Shown: piece after piece, positions 36,992 through 48,242 of the stretch
Numbering within the stretch: the stretch's first letter is position 1
Layout: every line of letters starts with the position of its first letter
The notes under the pieces: generated by a model
Seen by the model: the letters and a program-made list of their open reading frames with translations, nothing else
Told to the model about the DNA's origin: nothing
Databases searched by the model: none
Program-made: the position numbers and the translations under genes
NCBI GenBank assembly: GCA_964036275.1
Contig: OZ038438.1
Location: forward strand, 6,268,978 to 6,332,977
DNA from: Litoditis marina
Taxonomy: Eukaryota > Nematoda > Chromadorea > Rhabditida > Rhabditidae
Length of the DNA stretch: 64,000 nucleotides
Reading direction: 5' to 3'

Positions 36992-37353
36992 CTCCTTATG
37001 AATTTCAAACAGTACAGGCGACATCTGGCTGACCCCGGTAATTTAAGTTGCAAAATTGGCGAGTCCGGTATTTTAAGTTGCAACGGTTTTTCAGAGATAT
37101 ATTTCTCATCACCCGCCGCTTCTCTGTAGCGTTGCATATATCCTTCTACTTAGACATTTGCTAAAATTAAAGAATAGACAAGCATTTTTCATTTGTTTGT
37201 GAGCACGAGCTAGATCTTTTCGTAAAAAAATGTATATCAGATTTGAGCCTCTTTGGGCGTCCAATTGGTTTTCTGTGAGTTTTTTTCTACTATCTCGTCG
37301 TTGTTTTGTTCTTAGCGTTTTTATTCCACTGATATCCATTCAAGACATTTCAG

Positions 37354-40300
37354 ATGATCATTTGGTATCTAGCTTCGTTACTTCTTTTAGTGGAATCTAG
37401 AATCAACTCAAGTTCGGAGGATGGGTGAGAAACTTTCCTATTTCCCACCGCGTTCCAAATCATATGTTTGCTTTCTTGTTTTTGTTCTAGGCTTAAACGT
37501 CAATCTTCGTTTTACGTTTTATGTACATTTCAGTTTGGATCGCGATATCTTCCGAAAGAAGAAGCCTTTACCTAGTTTTCGTTCGCGCATGTACACGGCT
37601 GATGCCCAGAACACATATAAACTTTTTCATTCCAACTGAGACTCCTACCGTATGATTACATAACTTTCAGTCAGTTATATTAATTGGAAAATAGTTTTCG
37701 CACTGGATTATGATTATCCTACCATGAAGAATATCCTACAAGATGTTCGAATTTATTTTCGACAACGTTGATGATTTCATCAAAAACTTCATCAGGAGAG
37801 TTTAAAAGGGTACTGTTAGAGTCTCAGTAGGTATGATGTGAACTACAACTGGAATGGTCAGTTAGAAGGTGTAGTTTGCACAGAACAACGTCTTTTCAGA
37901 CCCTTCAAAGTATTCCGGGTGGTCCCAACAAATCATGACCAGCTACTGAAGATGATTCATTTATTCGAGACAGCCGATTCCGAGGTGAGTCGATGGATAA
38001 AATAGATTCATATTTGACTTTATCAAAGAAACATTGGTGCTCATAAAACTGTTAAAATGTATCGTTTCTACTGAATAACTGAATCGTTGTGGTAGTATCG
38101 AAACCAAGAGTCAGCGTGAAGTTATTCCTCCCGACCTGGTTGAGAAAGCCTGAATTACATTCTTGGTCCGGTGCAGACAACTATGTTCAATGTGATCACT
38201 TCTTTAGTTTTTCATGGAATAATACATTATAGAATGTCTACAATCTCGCTCTAATGTAGCACAGTACTCATCGCAACTGCACGACCTAGTGAGGGAACAT
38301 TGACTTTTACCCCCCCCCCCCCCCACCTTTCCGAGTTTGTATTACTTCTGGGATATTGCAGCCCCCCCCCACAAGTAGAGAAAATGTGAAACTCAAATAT
38401 TTCTGGTATTGAAGCTCAACACCCCCACTCGTTGATGTTTCCACCATAAGCAGATTAGGTCTACAAACTACAAAACGATTGAAAACGCGTTCAAATTATG
38501 TTAGTGGAGATACCTGTGACACGTCGTCGCGACAGAAGAACAGAACGTTCTTAGTTTAGTTGGGACGAAACTTGACCCACCACAGTTGTGTTGGCGGATG
38601 AGCAAAACAGAGAGCGAACTAGGTCTGAGATATCTTTGTTGAGTGCCACCATCAGCCATGGGCCCACGAGACACATTGCGAAAGCAAGGAGCGGGTGCCA
38701 CAAACGAAGCACTTCTATTACTTCCATCTGTAAAATAATTAATATCAAACTGTTTATCTTTAGTTATCTCCACCGATTAATTATGATCGACGAGATTTTC
38801 CTTGATCAACCAAATCGTAACTAGGAGCCATGTTCATCCAGCGAAAGCGCAATTAGTTTCTCTCTACTACTATTGTGCCGCTCTTTTGTATGATCGTTTT
38901 TGTAATCATAGCCAATTCGCTTAAATTTGAACTCTACCCATATGTGCCCGTTCCATTTTTCGCTAACTGTAGACTCACATTTTTGACAGCGTTGAAGTAG
39001 GAACGTACTCCGTAGAACACGACCAAGGAAACAAAGGCCAGGAAAACTCCTCCGACTTGTATCGAGAGACGAGCCTCTCTCTTCATATTCCTGCATGATT
39101 CACGTGTAATTCAGGTCATACAGAAATGTAGTACGCCCTGACGTGTGATGATCGACCACACTTGTGCTAAACACTATCTACCCCGTGAATTCTGAATAGT
39201 AGAAGTAATCGATTGCTCGTCAACGTTGTAATCACGTAGAAAGTGTGAACCACATGAGTGGTCCAAAAGTGAAAAGATAAAGTTTAAGTTTGTTACACGT
39301 GACTTATATATTTACCTCAAGTTCTATTCTGTGAGGGATATTTCCTGAATTATTCCTTAGTCTCAGTCTTTGTTCGTATCGTACATATTTATCACTTATC
39401 GTATATGGAGTCTCCTTTAATTAAGAACTGTTCTGTCTTTTCTGAGAAAGTGAACGAATTTTCACATAAGTTAGTTTACAATCACCTGCCTTTCGGAAAA
39501 GATTATGGGAAATTCCCACTATTAGCTAAACCCACGAGTTTGTATTAATGAAAGTATGCATGAAATGCACTTATCAGTCATGCGAAAATGTGCAAAACTC
39601 GTCTGAATGTCAAAACAGCTGCTTACTTGGTCAGTTGAGATCGGTGTCTGATCAAGAAAAAAGCGATACCCAGATAACAGAGCATGGAGATGGGAAACGT
39701 GAAAAGCAGCGACAGTGTTGCCAAAATATTCATCTTCTGGAAGGTATTTTTCCGAAAACAGCTGACTTTTGTTGCAACCGGCCGCGTGCTTTTGTTTTTC
39801 GTGAAGTAATGGTCTGGAGACTGGAGTACTTTTCGTTTTACAACGTCCTCGGCCGAAATGTTCAGTAATATTTTAATATTGGAAGAAAACATGGGCATAT
39901 TTCTCTTTTTAAGTCACTGACTGGCATGACATTTTCTGCTTCAAAAGGAGCGTAATCTAGCACACGTCTAGGTTTACGTTTGAGTGACGCGATTAAATTC
40001 CTTTTGTAGTGTACATTTTCCGGTAATCAAAATTTAAATTTGTAAGAACCATTTCCTGTTGGAAACTAACAGCATTCTCTTCGGGATCAATTCTGGTATC
40101 GAGAATTCCCCCGTAGTACTCGAAGCGGACAGTTTCCAGCATCCAGAGCGGTAATGTGATCAGAATGGGAGGTAGCCAATGAACAATCACAACCCAGCGA
40201 CCTCTCCAGACAATAAACTGAAATACACGCATACTGAAGCCCGACTACCCCTGACATTTCCAAAGATTACAAGCAATCCTTTGTTTGAGTTTTCATATCA

Positions 40301-43300
40301 TTGGTATAACCAACTTTCGCGAAGAGTTCAAGGCAAAAATGGGTGACCGTTGAGCTTTTATAGTACAGCAGCGGAAGCTTAGTGTGCTGCTGCAGCATCC
40401 GTAAACCCGCAATATTAAAAGCAGTTACACCAAAGAGACATATCGGTGACATATAACTCTCAATTTTGTACTCACTCTCTCCAGCTTCGATCCATTGTGG
40501 CAGATGAGAATATATCTCTGAATAGCAATCAGGGTGATGCCGAAGGCTCGGCTGATCAGGAACAAGTATATTTGTATGAAGTACCACTTGGCCAGGCCTT
40601 CGAACATCAGAAAGGCCGCGTCGCAGCATCCCGTGAAGCGCAGCGTCCCCAGCAAAAGATAGTTGAACAGGGAAAGAATATCCGCAACACCCTGCAAGCA
40701 CGTGCTCTTGACCTTCACTACCAAAAAGACTCAAAACGTGAATGACTGCTTTTAAAATCCATCGAATAGTGTGAATAACTGCGCATTTTTAATGATTTCT
40801 CTTTCATTGGATAAAATACAGGACCAGGAGAGCTTCATCATTTTTTGCAAAGGTTTTCGGAGCTCGCGCATTGATACAGCAATACATACCAGCGATGCGA
40901 TCATCACGTAGAATGCAGTTTTGAATACTTTGTCCTTGCTGAATATTATCTTGACAAGAATGAATATATATAAGGGAGTCGATAATACCGTGAGCACAAG
41001 GAGAACTATTTCAGTTGGCCAGCGTGACATAACGACCTGAGATTCGTATTTTTCTAACAATTTCGTTCAAATAATACGCGTTGAAATTGTTGAAAGTGAA
41101 GAGTGTTCACTAAAGTGGGTGAAAGTTGTGTGTTGAAATAGTTGAAAGAGAAAAGTGCTGAGATTACGTATGAAAGTTTGATCTCGCTATTTACATACAA
41201 TACAAACCCTTTTGCATCTAATTTCACTGGGATTTACTACCATTTACTAGAATTTTCTTGCGAGACTTTATCATCGAACATGACAGAGAGCTATGCCCTA
41301 TGCGCAAGAACAGTGATGAGATGATTGCACCCTGTTTTGAAAACATTCTTCAACAAGCTGACAAAATTTGACATTCGAAACCATTACGTATACCTTTCAC
41401 GCTCCTAAGATTACGTATACTTTTCACGCTCCTAAGATTACGTATAGTTTTCACGCTCCTAATATTAAAACTCTTGAATTGGTCCATTTGAGGACAACCA
41501 TGTTTAGTCTTCCAAGGTTTGATAAATGAAGAAACACAGACACAATAAGTATCATGTGGTAGGAAAGGAAATTCAAAAAGGAGCTGAAGCTTATTTGGAG
41601 TCTCCGTAGAGTGCAAACTTCTGGGGGTGGCTACAGTACTGCATGTACGACTTGCTCACACGGTTAGCACATGTGTTCTGTGGGGCGTGGGAGCGCGAAA
41701 CTGCTAGACCGTGGGAAAAACGTTACTCTCTGAGTGATACTTGTTCCGATAATGCTAGTATATCCCATTAACGAAAACCTATACGTGATATGTTTACCCC
41801 ATTCCGACGTGTTTCCAGATTGATCGCCGGCTATTTGGTCGAAACCTGTTGAATTTGGCGTGAATCGAGATTAAACCACTACGAAGATTTAAATACTCCC
41901 TAAGCAAAGTTAACTTGTTTCCAGTCTGCCGACTTCTGGCACGCCCCAAGCATGATCAACTCCACAGTGGACGTCATGGTCTCTCCAACCCATACGAACA
42001 AATTTGTCAACTTCCTGGAGGATGAAAAGTATCCATACCACATAGCTATCGAAGATCTGAAAAAGTAAGCGAACGTTCATACTTTGTGCAGTCAAATCTA
42101 GCATCTGCCCAGTATGATGTGTTGTCTACTGAAACGAAACATAATTTACTATGAGACTATTTTGATTCCAAGAGAACCTTCTCATGAAAAAAAGAGTAGT
42201 ATTTTCAGGTAAACCGTATATCTATTCTTTTAAATCAACTTAAGACAGTCAATTCCCATCTAATCGCTCTGCTTGTGTTCAAGTCTACAGAAGTCTGGGA
42301 AAGCGCGCGCCAGTGCGAATAGTACCGTAGTTCTTCGCGAAGTCGAACGGCGGCAAAATATTATTTTCGTAATTATTTGAAGAATGTGCGAAACGGTTTC
42401 CTTCCAGGTTGCTGATCGAGAAAGAAACTTCCATTGAGACTCATCCTGAAAACTCACTCAAGTTCTTCAATAGCCGTTTGAATGATGGGAGTAGTGGTTT
42501 TATGAGCAGGCTGAAGTAGGTTTTCCAACTGGGACCTAGATATTTTCACAAAAAGATTTAATCCTGAAAACTCACTCAAGTTCTTCAATAGCCGTTTGAA
42601 TGATGGGAGTAGTGGTTTTATGAGCAGGCTGAAGTAGGTTTTCCAACTGGGACCTAGATATTTTCACAAAAAGATTAAATTGTGTAAGAGAATCACGTAA
42701 GCTACAATTCTGATATATGTCAACCAGGAACTATTCGTCTTACGGTTGGGTTATTTTTGTTGACATTTCACTTATTTGATATACTCAACACATCTGGAAA
42801 TCCTGCAATGAAACTAATTCAGTTGCACTGTTGCCCCTTTTGCAGTCGATTGAATTCATGCTTGTGTAACTGTTACAGAATGGGTGAATATTACTCTTAT
42901 CACACGATACAAGCATGGATGGCACATATTGCGAAAAGGATACCCGACTATGCGGAACTAGTTGATATAGGAGCCACAAATGAGAACAGACGAATAGTTG
43001 GACTGAAGGTGAACTGGACATAACTTCAAGGCCCAACACGAACATTTTGCTCGATATGGTCACCGAATACTCTGTGAAAAGACATTTCTTAACAGGCAGA
43101 AAGACAGTCGGCAAATTCCTTGCCTAGCTGAGAATTCGACTGCTGGTATGAAATTGGCTTGGTTCGCGAAGAGAAAATGGCCAAGAAAGTTGCTTGATTT
43201 TTTTCGGTGATATATTATGTACACATGAATCAGTGATCATTAATCTTTATACAGTTTTAGAATGTTATGCGGTACATATTTATCAGAAACCATACCCCAT

Positions 43301-45684
43301 TTTCGTTTACAGTTCGGGAAAGAGGCACCAGGCAAAAAAGCTGTTGTAATTGATGCTGGAATACATGCACGTGAATGGGCCGCTGTTCACACTGGAATGT
43401 ACTTCATCAATTTGGTAAGATTCTTGAGGAAGTTCCACTGAATCGTGAACAAGTACGAAATTTGAACAGCAGTACATCTTCTTCACTCGTTGGCGAACCA
43501 AGTGATCGAAATGTCATTTAATAGTTTTGAGCCGAGGCACAAACAGTTATCAAATTCATGTATCCAATTTTTGTGATACTAGTTCTCTTTGCGTACATCG
43601 GTTGTCGTAGAAAGTGAAGGTGTGCCGATACAAAGAGCCATTGAATATGAAATATTTTAACAAACTTGAAGTTTCAAAAGTCACCATTTTTTGCAGTTGG
43701 TGAATGGGAGAGAAAGTGACCCTCAAATTGAGGCTTATTTGCAAAACCTAATTATCTACATATTCCCCGTACTCAATCCGGACGGCTACGAATACACTAG
43801 GACAGATAGAACAAACCCGAGGGTGAGATAATTGTTTATTTATTGATTCAATAATAGATCGAACATACTATTAAAGATGTTCACTTTTGAAGACGCCTTG
43901 CACGATTGATGCGACCTAAAAAAACACTTAGATTTTTGGTTATGTGGAGTGCTGTATAATTGATCTAGTTATTATTGAAATTCCTCGATGAAATACAAAT
44001 GAAAAACACGTTTCAAACTAAATTTATTGAATTGCACGTATTGCATGTTGAGTTCGTTTGCACTAATTCAACTGACAATATATTTTTTTACAAGAAATAC
44101 CGCCCACCTGTATATATGCGAAATTTCAGGCTAGAATGTGGCGTAAGTCTCGTTCGGCTTCGCAATGTGCTTTCGATGGAAGCAGAAATGCATGCTGTCG
44201 CGGAGTGGACCTGAACAGGAACTTTGGATTTAGATTCGCAGGTGCGCTGTTTCACAATCTCAAAAGCTACATGATATCCAAAACTGAGCCTTCTTTGAAA
44301 GTACTGAGAAAATAAAAACTACAACCGGCTGGCTCGAAAAGAAGTTTCAATCTTTAAAAAAAAGTTTCAAATTATGCAGTATCACAGATAGCATAAATCT
44401 CACCAGTGTTTTTCTAACTTCAGAAATCGGTGCCTCCCGTTATCCTTGCTCGGAAATTTATCATGGTGAAACTGAATTCAGTGAGCCTGAAACAAAGTGA
44501 GTTGAAACTGTAACATCATACGACTCTTGAATTTTCTCAGTGAATTTCTGTAAAGTTTCACGATCAAACTATATTTTGTGTAGTAGAGCTACATAGATGG
44601 CCTGTTATTTGGAAGATCAGCACGATTTAACATTTTCAAGTGAAACCAGATTTTCTATGGCTCTCTGTTTAAAACTTTCATTAGTACTTTTCTCACACAT
44701 TGCGCAATTTATTACACTTTGGAGTTGAATCAACATTTGACACCTAACTAAATTAGTGCTATTAAGCTAAATTAGTGCTATTAAGCGAAACAAATTTTGA
44801 ACATGGATGCTATCCCCTACCTGTACAGGATAATCAGAAGTTTATCCATGCCGCGTAGGTCAATGGCACACAGATGCGGCTAGCTTGTGTCAGCTATATT
44901 GCATTCATTTTTGAGCGATATATCTGTTTAGAAACACTTCGAGCGTGGAAAATATTTGCGATATATCTGTTTAGAAACACTTCGAGCGTGGAAAATATTT
45001 CTTGCCCTATTACATGAATTACACAAGCAATCGGGTTGAGTGACAAAAAGGAGTTTTGGTTGCCTTTTTGAAGCAACCCCGTTGCGTTTGTGAAGTCTGT
45101 TTTTCCATAGCAACCCGATTGCTCTTGAAAGCAGCCACATTTTGTGTAAAGAAGCAACCTGGTCTATTTTTGGTTATTATCAAGCCGGTTGTTTGTGTTT
45201 TTCAAAATCTTTACACGTTTAGTACGCTTTCTGAGACACGACAATGACTTGCCGAGGCATTACTTGAGTCCTTATCATACAAAATGTTCCAGAGCTATTC
45301 AAGACTTTTTCATGTCGATATTTCAGAGCTGTTCGTGACTTCCTATTATCGCAGAAACACCGTTTGGAGGCATATATAACACTACATGCATACTCGCAAC
45401 TGTGGATTTATTCGTATTCCCACCGAAAATTCACTTATGCACCTGATATCGACGAAACCGTAAGTAAAGCTTCGTTTTCCATGGATTTCGGGGGAGGTTA
45501 TCTTGTGATGTATACCCCGAATATGTTAACCATCTGAATTCAGAAGCGGGTTGCAGCGAAAGCGGTGTCAGCGTTGGGCAAAATGTACGGGACAAAATAC
45601 AGATTCGGAACAGGACCAGAGATTATTTGTGAGTTTTGTAAAAAATGACGACTGTAGAACGAAGGAGGAAGATATCTTAAAGTT

Positions 45685-45716
<32 letters not shown>

Positions 45717-47022
45717 AAGAGAGCAAAAAATATACTAAGAAAGGGATGGAGAACGTAGGAAGAAAAAACGTACGCACATTAAATATGTGTACAGTGATGG
45801 ATATGTTATATATTGTAGACGCCTTCTCTGGTGGTTCTACGGACTGGGTGAAACAAACACTCAAAATTAAATACTCGTACACTATCGAATTGCGCCCCAC
45901 ATATGAAGGTAAGATTGCATTGTAACCATCAAGTCCACTAGTGAACAGTGCATTGTGCATTCGAGTGTGAAAAATTATGTACGTTTCGGAAATTTTCTTT
46001 AAAATCAGCAGTAAAGTATCATTGTGATATTGCTACATGCAGTTAGTCTCTCTGACTGTATTAATCGAGCATTTTTGTTGAAGCATGGTATTTCTGAAGG
46101 TGTAGTGAAGTGACAACCGTGCAAAAAGTGATAGGATTTCTCATAACTGGTATACTGTAGTGGTAGGCCACGTGAAACTGTTTAAGCAGCTGTGACTTTT
46201 TTGTCAGAATACTGCATCCAAGAGTGCAGAAAAACAAACACTTTTACACGCCCAGTAGCGCGCGGTCGTTCGAAAATAAATTTATGTTTTTCTGGTTACA
46301 TGGGAAACTTATCTATATATGTTCGACCAGCTTGGCAGGGACTTTTAGGATGCGCTGTACGGAATACCTGAACCTCAAAAAATAATGACTACCTTCAGAT
46401 TGGAATGGTTTTGTATTGGAGAAAAGTCAGTTAATACCCACTGCCAAGGAAACGTGGGCTGGAGTCCAAGTCGTTCTGAGCGAAGTTCTTGGACAATGGC
46501 AACAAGCTAAGCGTAAGTTAATGTGCATCAATGAAATTTTCTAAGAGTAAGAATGAATCAAAGATCCAAATTAGTTTAGTCACTTCCAAGTCTTGAAATT
46601 TTTTCATAATCATTAGCGGAACAACTAACAATGCAGATACTGTCAACTGCCAACTTCATAAAATTTATGCACACATCCCATTAGTTTTTTCCAATTCAGG
46701 GAAAGACGAACATTTGAAAATCATTCAAAAGGAGCGATGCCAAGATCGCTTGAGCGGATGTAAAACTTGGCTTGCCCAAAGTTTGGAGCTGTGTAGGTCA
46801 GTTTAAGAAATGACTATTTTCAAGATGTTAGGAAAAGCATGAGATAGTGCGGGATGCAATTTTTTTCATTTGTACACCCGTACTTTTTGTAGCATAGTAA
46901 AATGACTAACTAATGGTCAAGCCTGTCATGTACCGAACTTTTCTTAATTCAGGAAAGCACCGAAATCAATGATTCGAGACTGTGCCAAAAGTTGCAATCT
47001 TTGCCATCTGATCACCGTGTAA
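37354..47022 (+). CDS. Secreted M14 metallocarboxypeptidase with ShK domain
   Basis: A zinc exopeptidase predicted to be secreted as a proenzyme and to remove C-terminal residues. Fifteen exons join in frame into about 511 residues: 37354-37424, 37900-37984, 41925-42064, 42408-42515, 42879-43008, 43313-43414, 43697-43822, 44130-44241, 44424-44496, 45327-45459, 45544-45628, 45819-45908, 46399-46512, 46700-46796 and 46953-47022. A signal peptide (MIIWYLASLLLLVES) is followed by a propeptide (PFKVFRVVPTNHDQLLK). The catalytic set is complete: HxxE zinc ligands in GIHAREW, Arg in GVDLNRNF, zinc His in LHAYSQ, Tyr in YAFSGGST, and general-base Glu in YTIELRP. The position equivalent to residue 255 of pancreatic enzymes is Thr. 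The C-terminus has six cysteines in ShK order (CQDRLSGCKTWLAQS onward), a layout common in nematodes. A TTTCAG acceptor abuts the ATG. A chemoreceptor gene lies in the 3.9 kb second intron. Confidence 0.95.
37630..37828. repeat. MITE-like family, copy 2 (CCAACTGAGACTC)
   Basis: The left end CCAACTGAGACTCCTACCGT and the right end GTACTGTTAGAGTCTCAGTA mirror each other and match the copy at 31986-32190. It is in the first carboxypeptidase intron. Confidence 0.55.
38310..38324. repeat. Poly-C run
   Basis: About fifteen C in a row, with a second shorter C run near 38362. It lies in the long carboxypeptidase intron and is a likely site of length error in sequencing. Confidence 0.85.
38551..41030 (-). 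CDS. Serpentine seven-transmembrane chemoreceptor (Srv/Srg-like)
   Basis: A predicted chemosensory GPCR in the plasma membrane. Six exons join in frame into about 327 residues: 41030-40890, 40691-40476, 40217-40015, 39761-39627, 39090-38979 and 38727-38551. Hydrophobic segments in order: TEIVLLVLTVLSTPLYIFIL (TM1), VADILSLFNYLLLG (TM2), YFIQIYLFLISRAFGITLIA (TM3) followed by QRY in place of DRY, WVVIVHWLPPILITLPLW (TM4), MNILATLSLLFTFPISMLCY (TM5), SIQVGGVFLAFVSLVVFYGV (TM6), and HPLLAFAMCLVGPWLMVALN (TM7) with a PW motif and basic tail. This pattern fits nematode Srv/Srg receptors; I am less sure of the exact class. The exon 3 donor (GTACAC) is weak and that junction is tentative. The whole gene lies on the opposite strand inside a carboxypeptidase intron. 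Confidence 0.83.
41383..41463. repeat. 27-base tandem repeat, three copies
   Basis: The unit begins ATTACGTATACTTTTCACGC and continues TCCTAAG. There are three copies with two or three differences, just 5' of the chemoreceptor gene and inside the carboxypeptidase intron. Confidence 0.85.
42443..42677 (+). repeat. 118-base tandem duplication covering part of a carboxypeptidase exon
   Basis: Bases 42443-42560 are repeated almost exactly at 42561-42677. The unit holds the last 73 bases of exon 4, its donor and the start of the intron. The second copy of the exon part lacks a proper acceptor, so it is probably skipped, though its donor is intact. The near-identity points to a recent event. Confidence 0.9.
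44915..45000. repeat. 43-base tandem duplication
   Basis: The unit starts GCGATATATCTGTTTAGAAA and is repeated exactly once. It is in a carboxypeptidase intron. A smaller 19-base tandem (AAATTAGTGCTATTAAGC) lies near 44750. Confidence 0.85.
45014..45190. repeat. Foldback element with GCAATCGGGTTG / CAACCCGATTGC
   Basis: GCAATCGGGTTG on the left and GCAACCCGATTGC to the right are complementary, and ACACAAG pairs with the later TTTGTGT. It resembles the element at 18546-18655 in its CGGGTTG core. It is in a carboxypeptidase intron. Confidence 0.5.
45688..45725. repeat. (GA)n microsatellite
   Basis: GAGA tract in a carboxypeptidase intron. The open frames over it on both strands are repeat artefacts, apart from the true exon at 45819-45908. 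Confidence 0.8.
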
Positions 47023-48242
47023 TCTCATCAATGAATGAACAACAATCGGGTAAAGCGATCACATGCTAGCTGTTTCTCGTACCACTGGTGTTTTTTACTT
47101 ATTCGCATAATGAAATTGTTTTGATGTCATGTACAGCTTTTATAAACATTATTTCCATGCCAACATTTGAGTAAAAATTGTTTCTTATGCGATATTCACC
47201 TAACAAATTTTACCTTTGACTCGACTCAACAAGATTTTTATTTATAGACGAAAACAATAATAACTACAAAAATCAGACGGAGATCTGTTACAAATTTTGT
47301 GTATAAATTAATGAGGGCATGAGGCCTGAATACCAATCCATTAACAACATGAAGAATGAAAATTGAAAGTTCGCTCGCCGTCCGTCAGTCAAATTAACAA
47401 CTTTATGAAATTTTGACATTTGGCGAATCGGAATCGCAGAACCTGAAGAATTTTTGAATGATTTGCAATTGTTAATATGTTGCGGCATAAACTACAGCCG
47501 TAACTGAACTGAAGATCTAAAAAATGACGAAAACTTAGGAATAATACTTTATCCAAACAAAAGCACATCCTCAGGGATTCAACCACGCTGTATTTTATTC
47601 GTAACTTGCAGACCTAATTTGTTTTGGGAATTTTTCCTATGAATTACTTTGTCTATAGCAAATGATTGCTGCTAAGAATATATTACATTTATATAAGAGG
47701 GGATGACAACTCATCATCCATTTAATTTATATTCAGACTTCACCCACCGAGCAAAAGTAGACAATTGAACTTGGAATTATTAGTATGGTCCGGACCGCCT
47801 GTAAAGAAAGAATGTTGAAAAAACTGCTCAAACATACACGAAGCTGTAGCTAGTCGATCAGAATTACAATTCACAAAAACAGGTAACCAGGATGACCCAA
47901 ACTACTACCATTTCCAAATAGTTGTTGACAACGAAAGAAAACTTGTTACAAGTATATTCAAGTCAGAGCTCAATTTTGAACTTTTCCGCTCCTGCTTAAC
48001 TTTTGGGGTAGAGAGACTTTTGGGGTAACTTTTGGGGTTACCGTATGTCCTGCTGGAGCGAAAAAAAGCACTAATTTTCTATTTATGGGAGAATAACACG
48101 TTTTTCGGTAAAAAATATATTTTTTTAAAGTGAGATCGTATAAGCCTTGAAGTGGGTAAAATTTGTGAATTGTGATCATCTCTGATTCAAGATAAAAACG
48201 AATAGTATCAAAACATGCTGAGAGTAGATACTGGTCAAGTGC
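47023..48242. other. Convergent spacer between carboxypeptidase and STAR genes
   Basis: Holds the 3' flanks of both genes. Short open frames show no family. A TTTTGGGGTAACTTTTGGGG duplication is near 48001-48035. No other feature seen. Confidence 0.5.

Noticed and set aside
37532..37639. Candidate carboxypeptidase exon with LDRDIFRKKKPLPSF
   Set aside because: It has a good acceptor but runs into a stop with no usable in-phase donor. Exon 1 joins the propeptide exon at 37900 in frame without it.
41383..41463. CRISPR-like repeat array
   Set aside because: The copies are directly adjacent with no spacers, and the genome is eukaryotic.
41350..41616. Minus-strand open frame with repeated SVK.IRNLR
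   Set aside because: The peptide repeat comes from the 27-base tandem repeat and does not join the chemoreceptor exons.
42561..42633. Second copy of carboxypeptidase exon 4 as a real exon
   Set aside because: It lacks a proper acceptor, and exon 4 (ending 42515) already joins exon 5 at 42879 in phase.
44894..45247. Open frames on both strands over 44.9-45.2 kb
   Set aside because: They cover the 43-base tandem duplication and a foldback repeat inside a carboxypeptidase intron.
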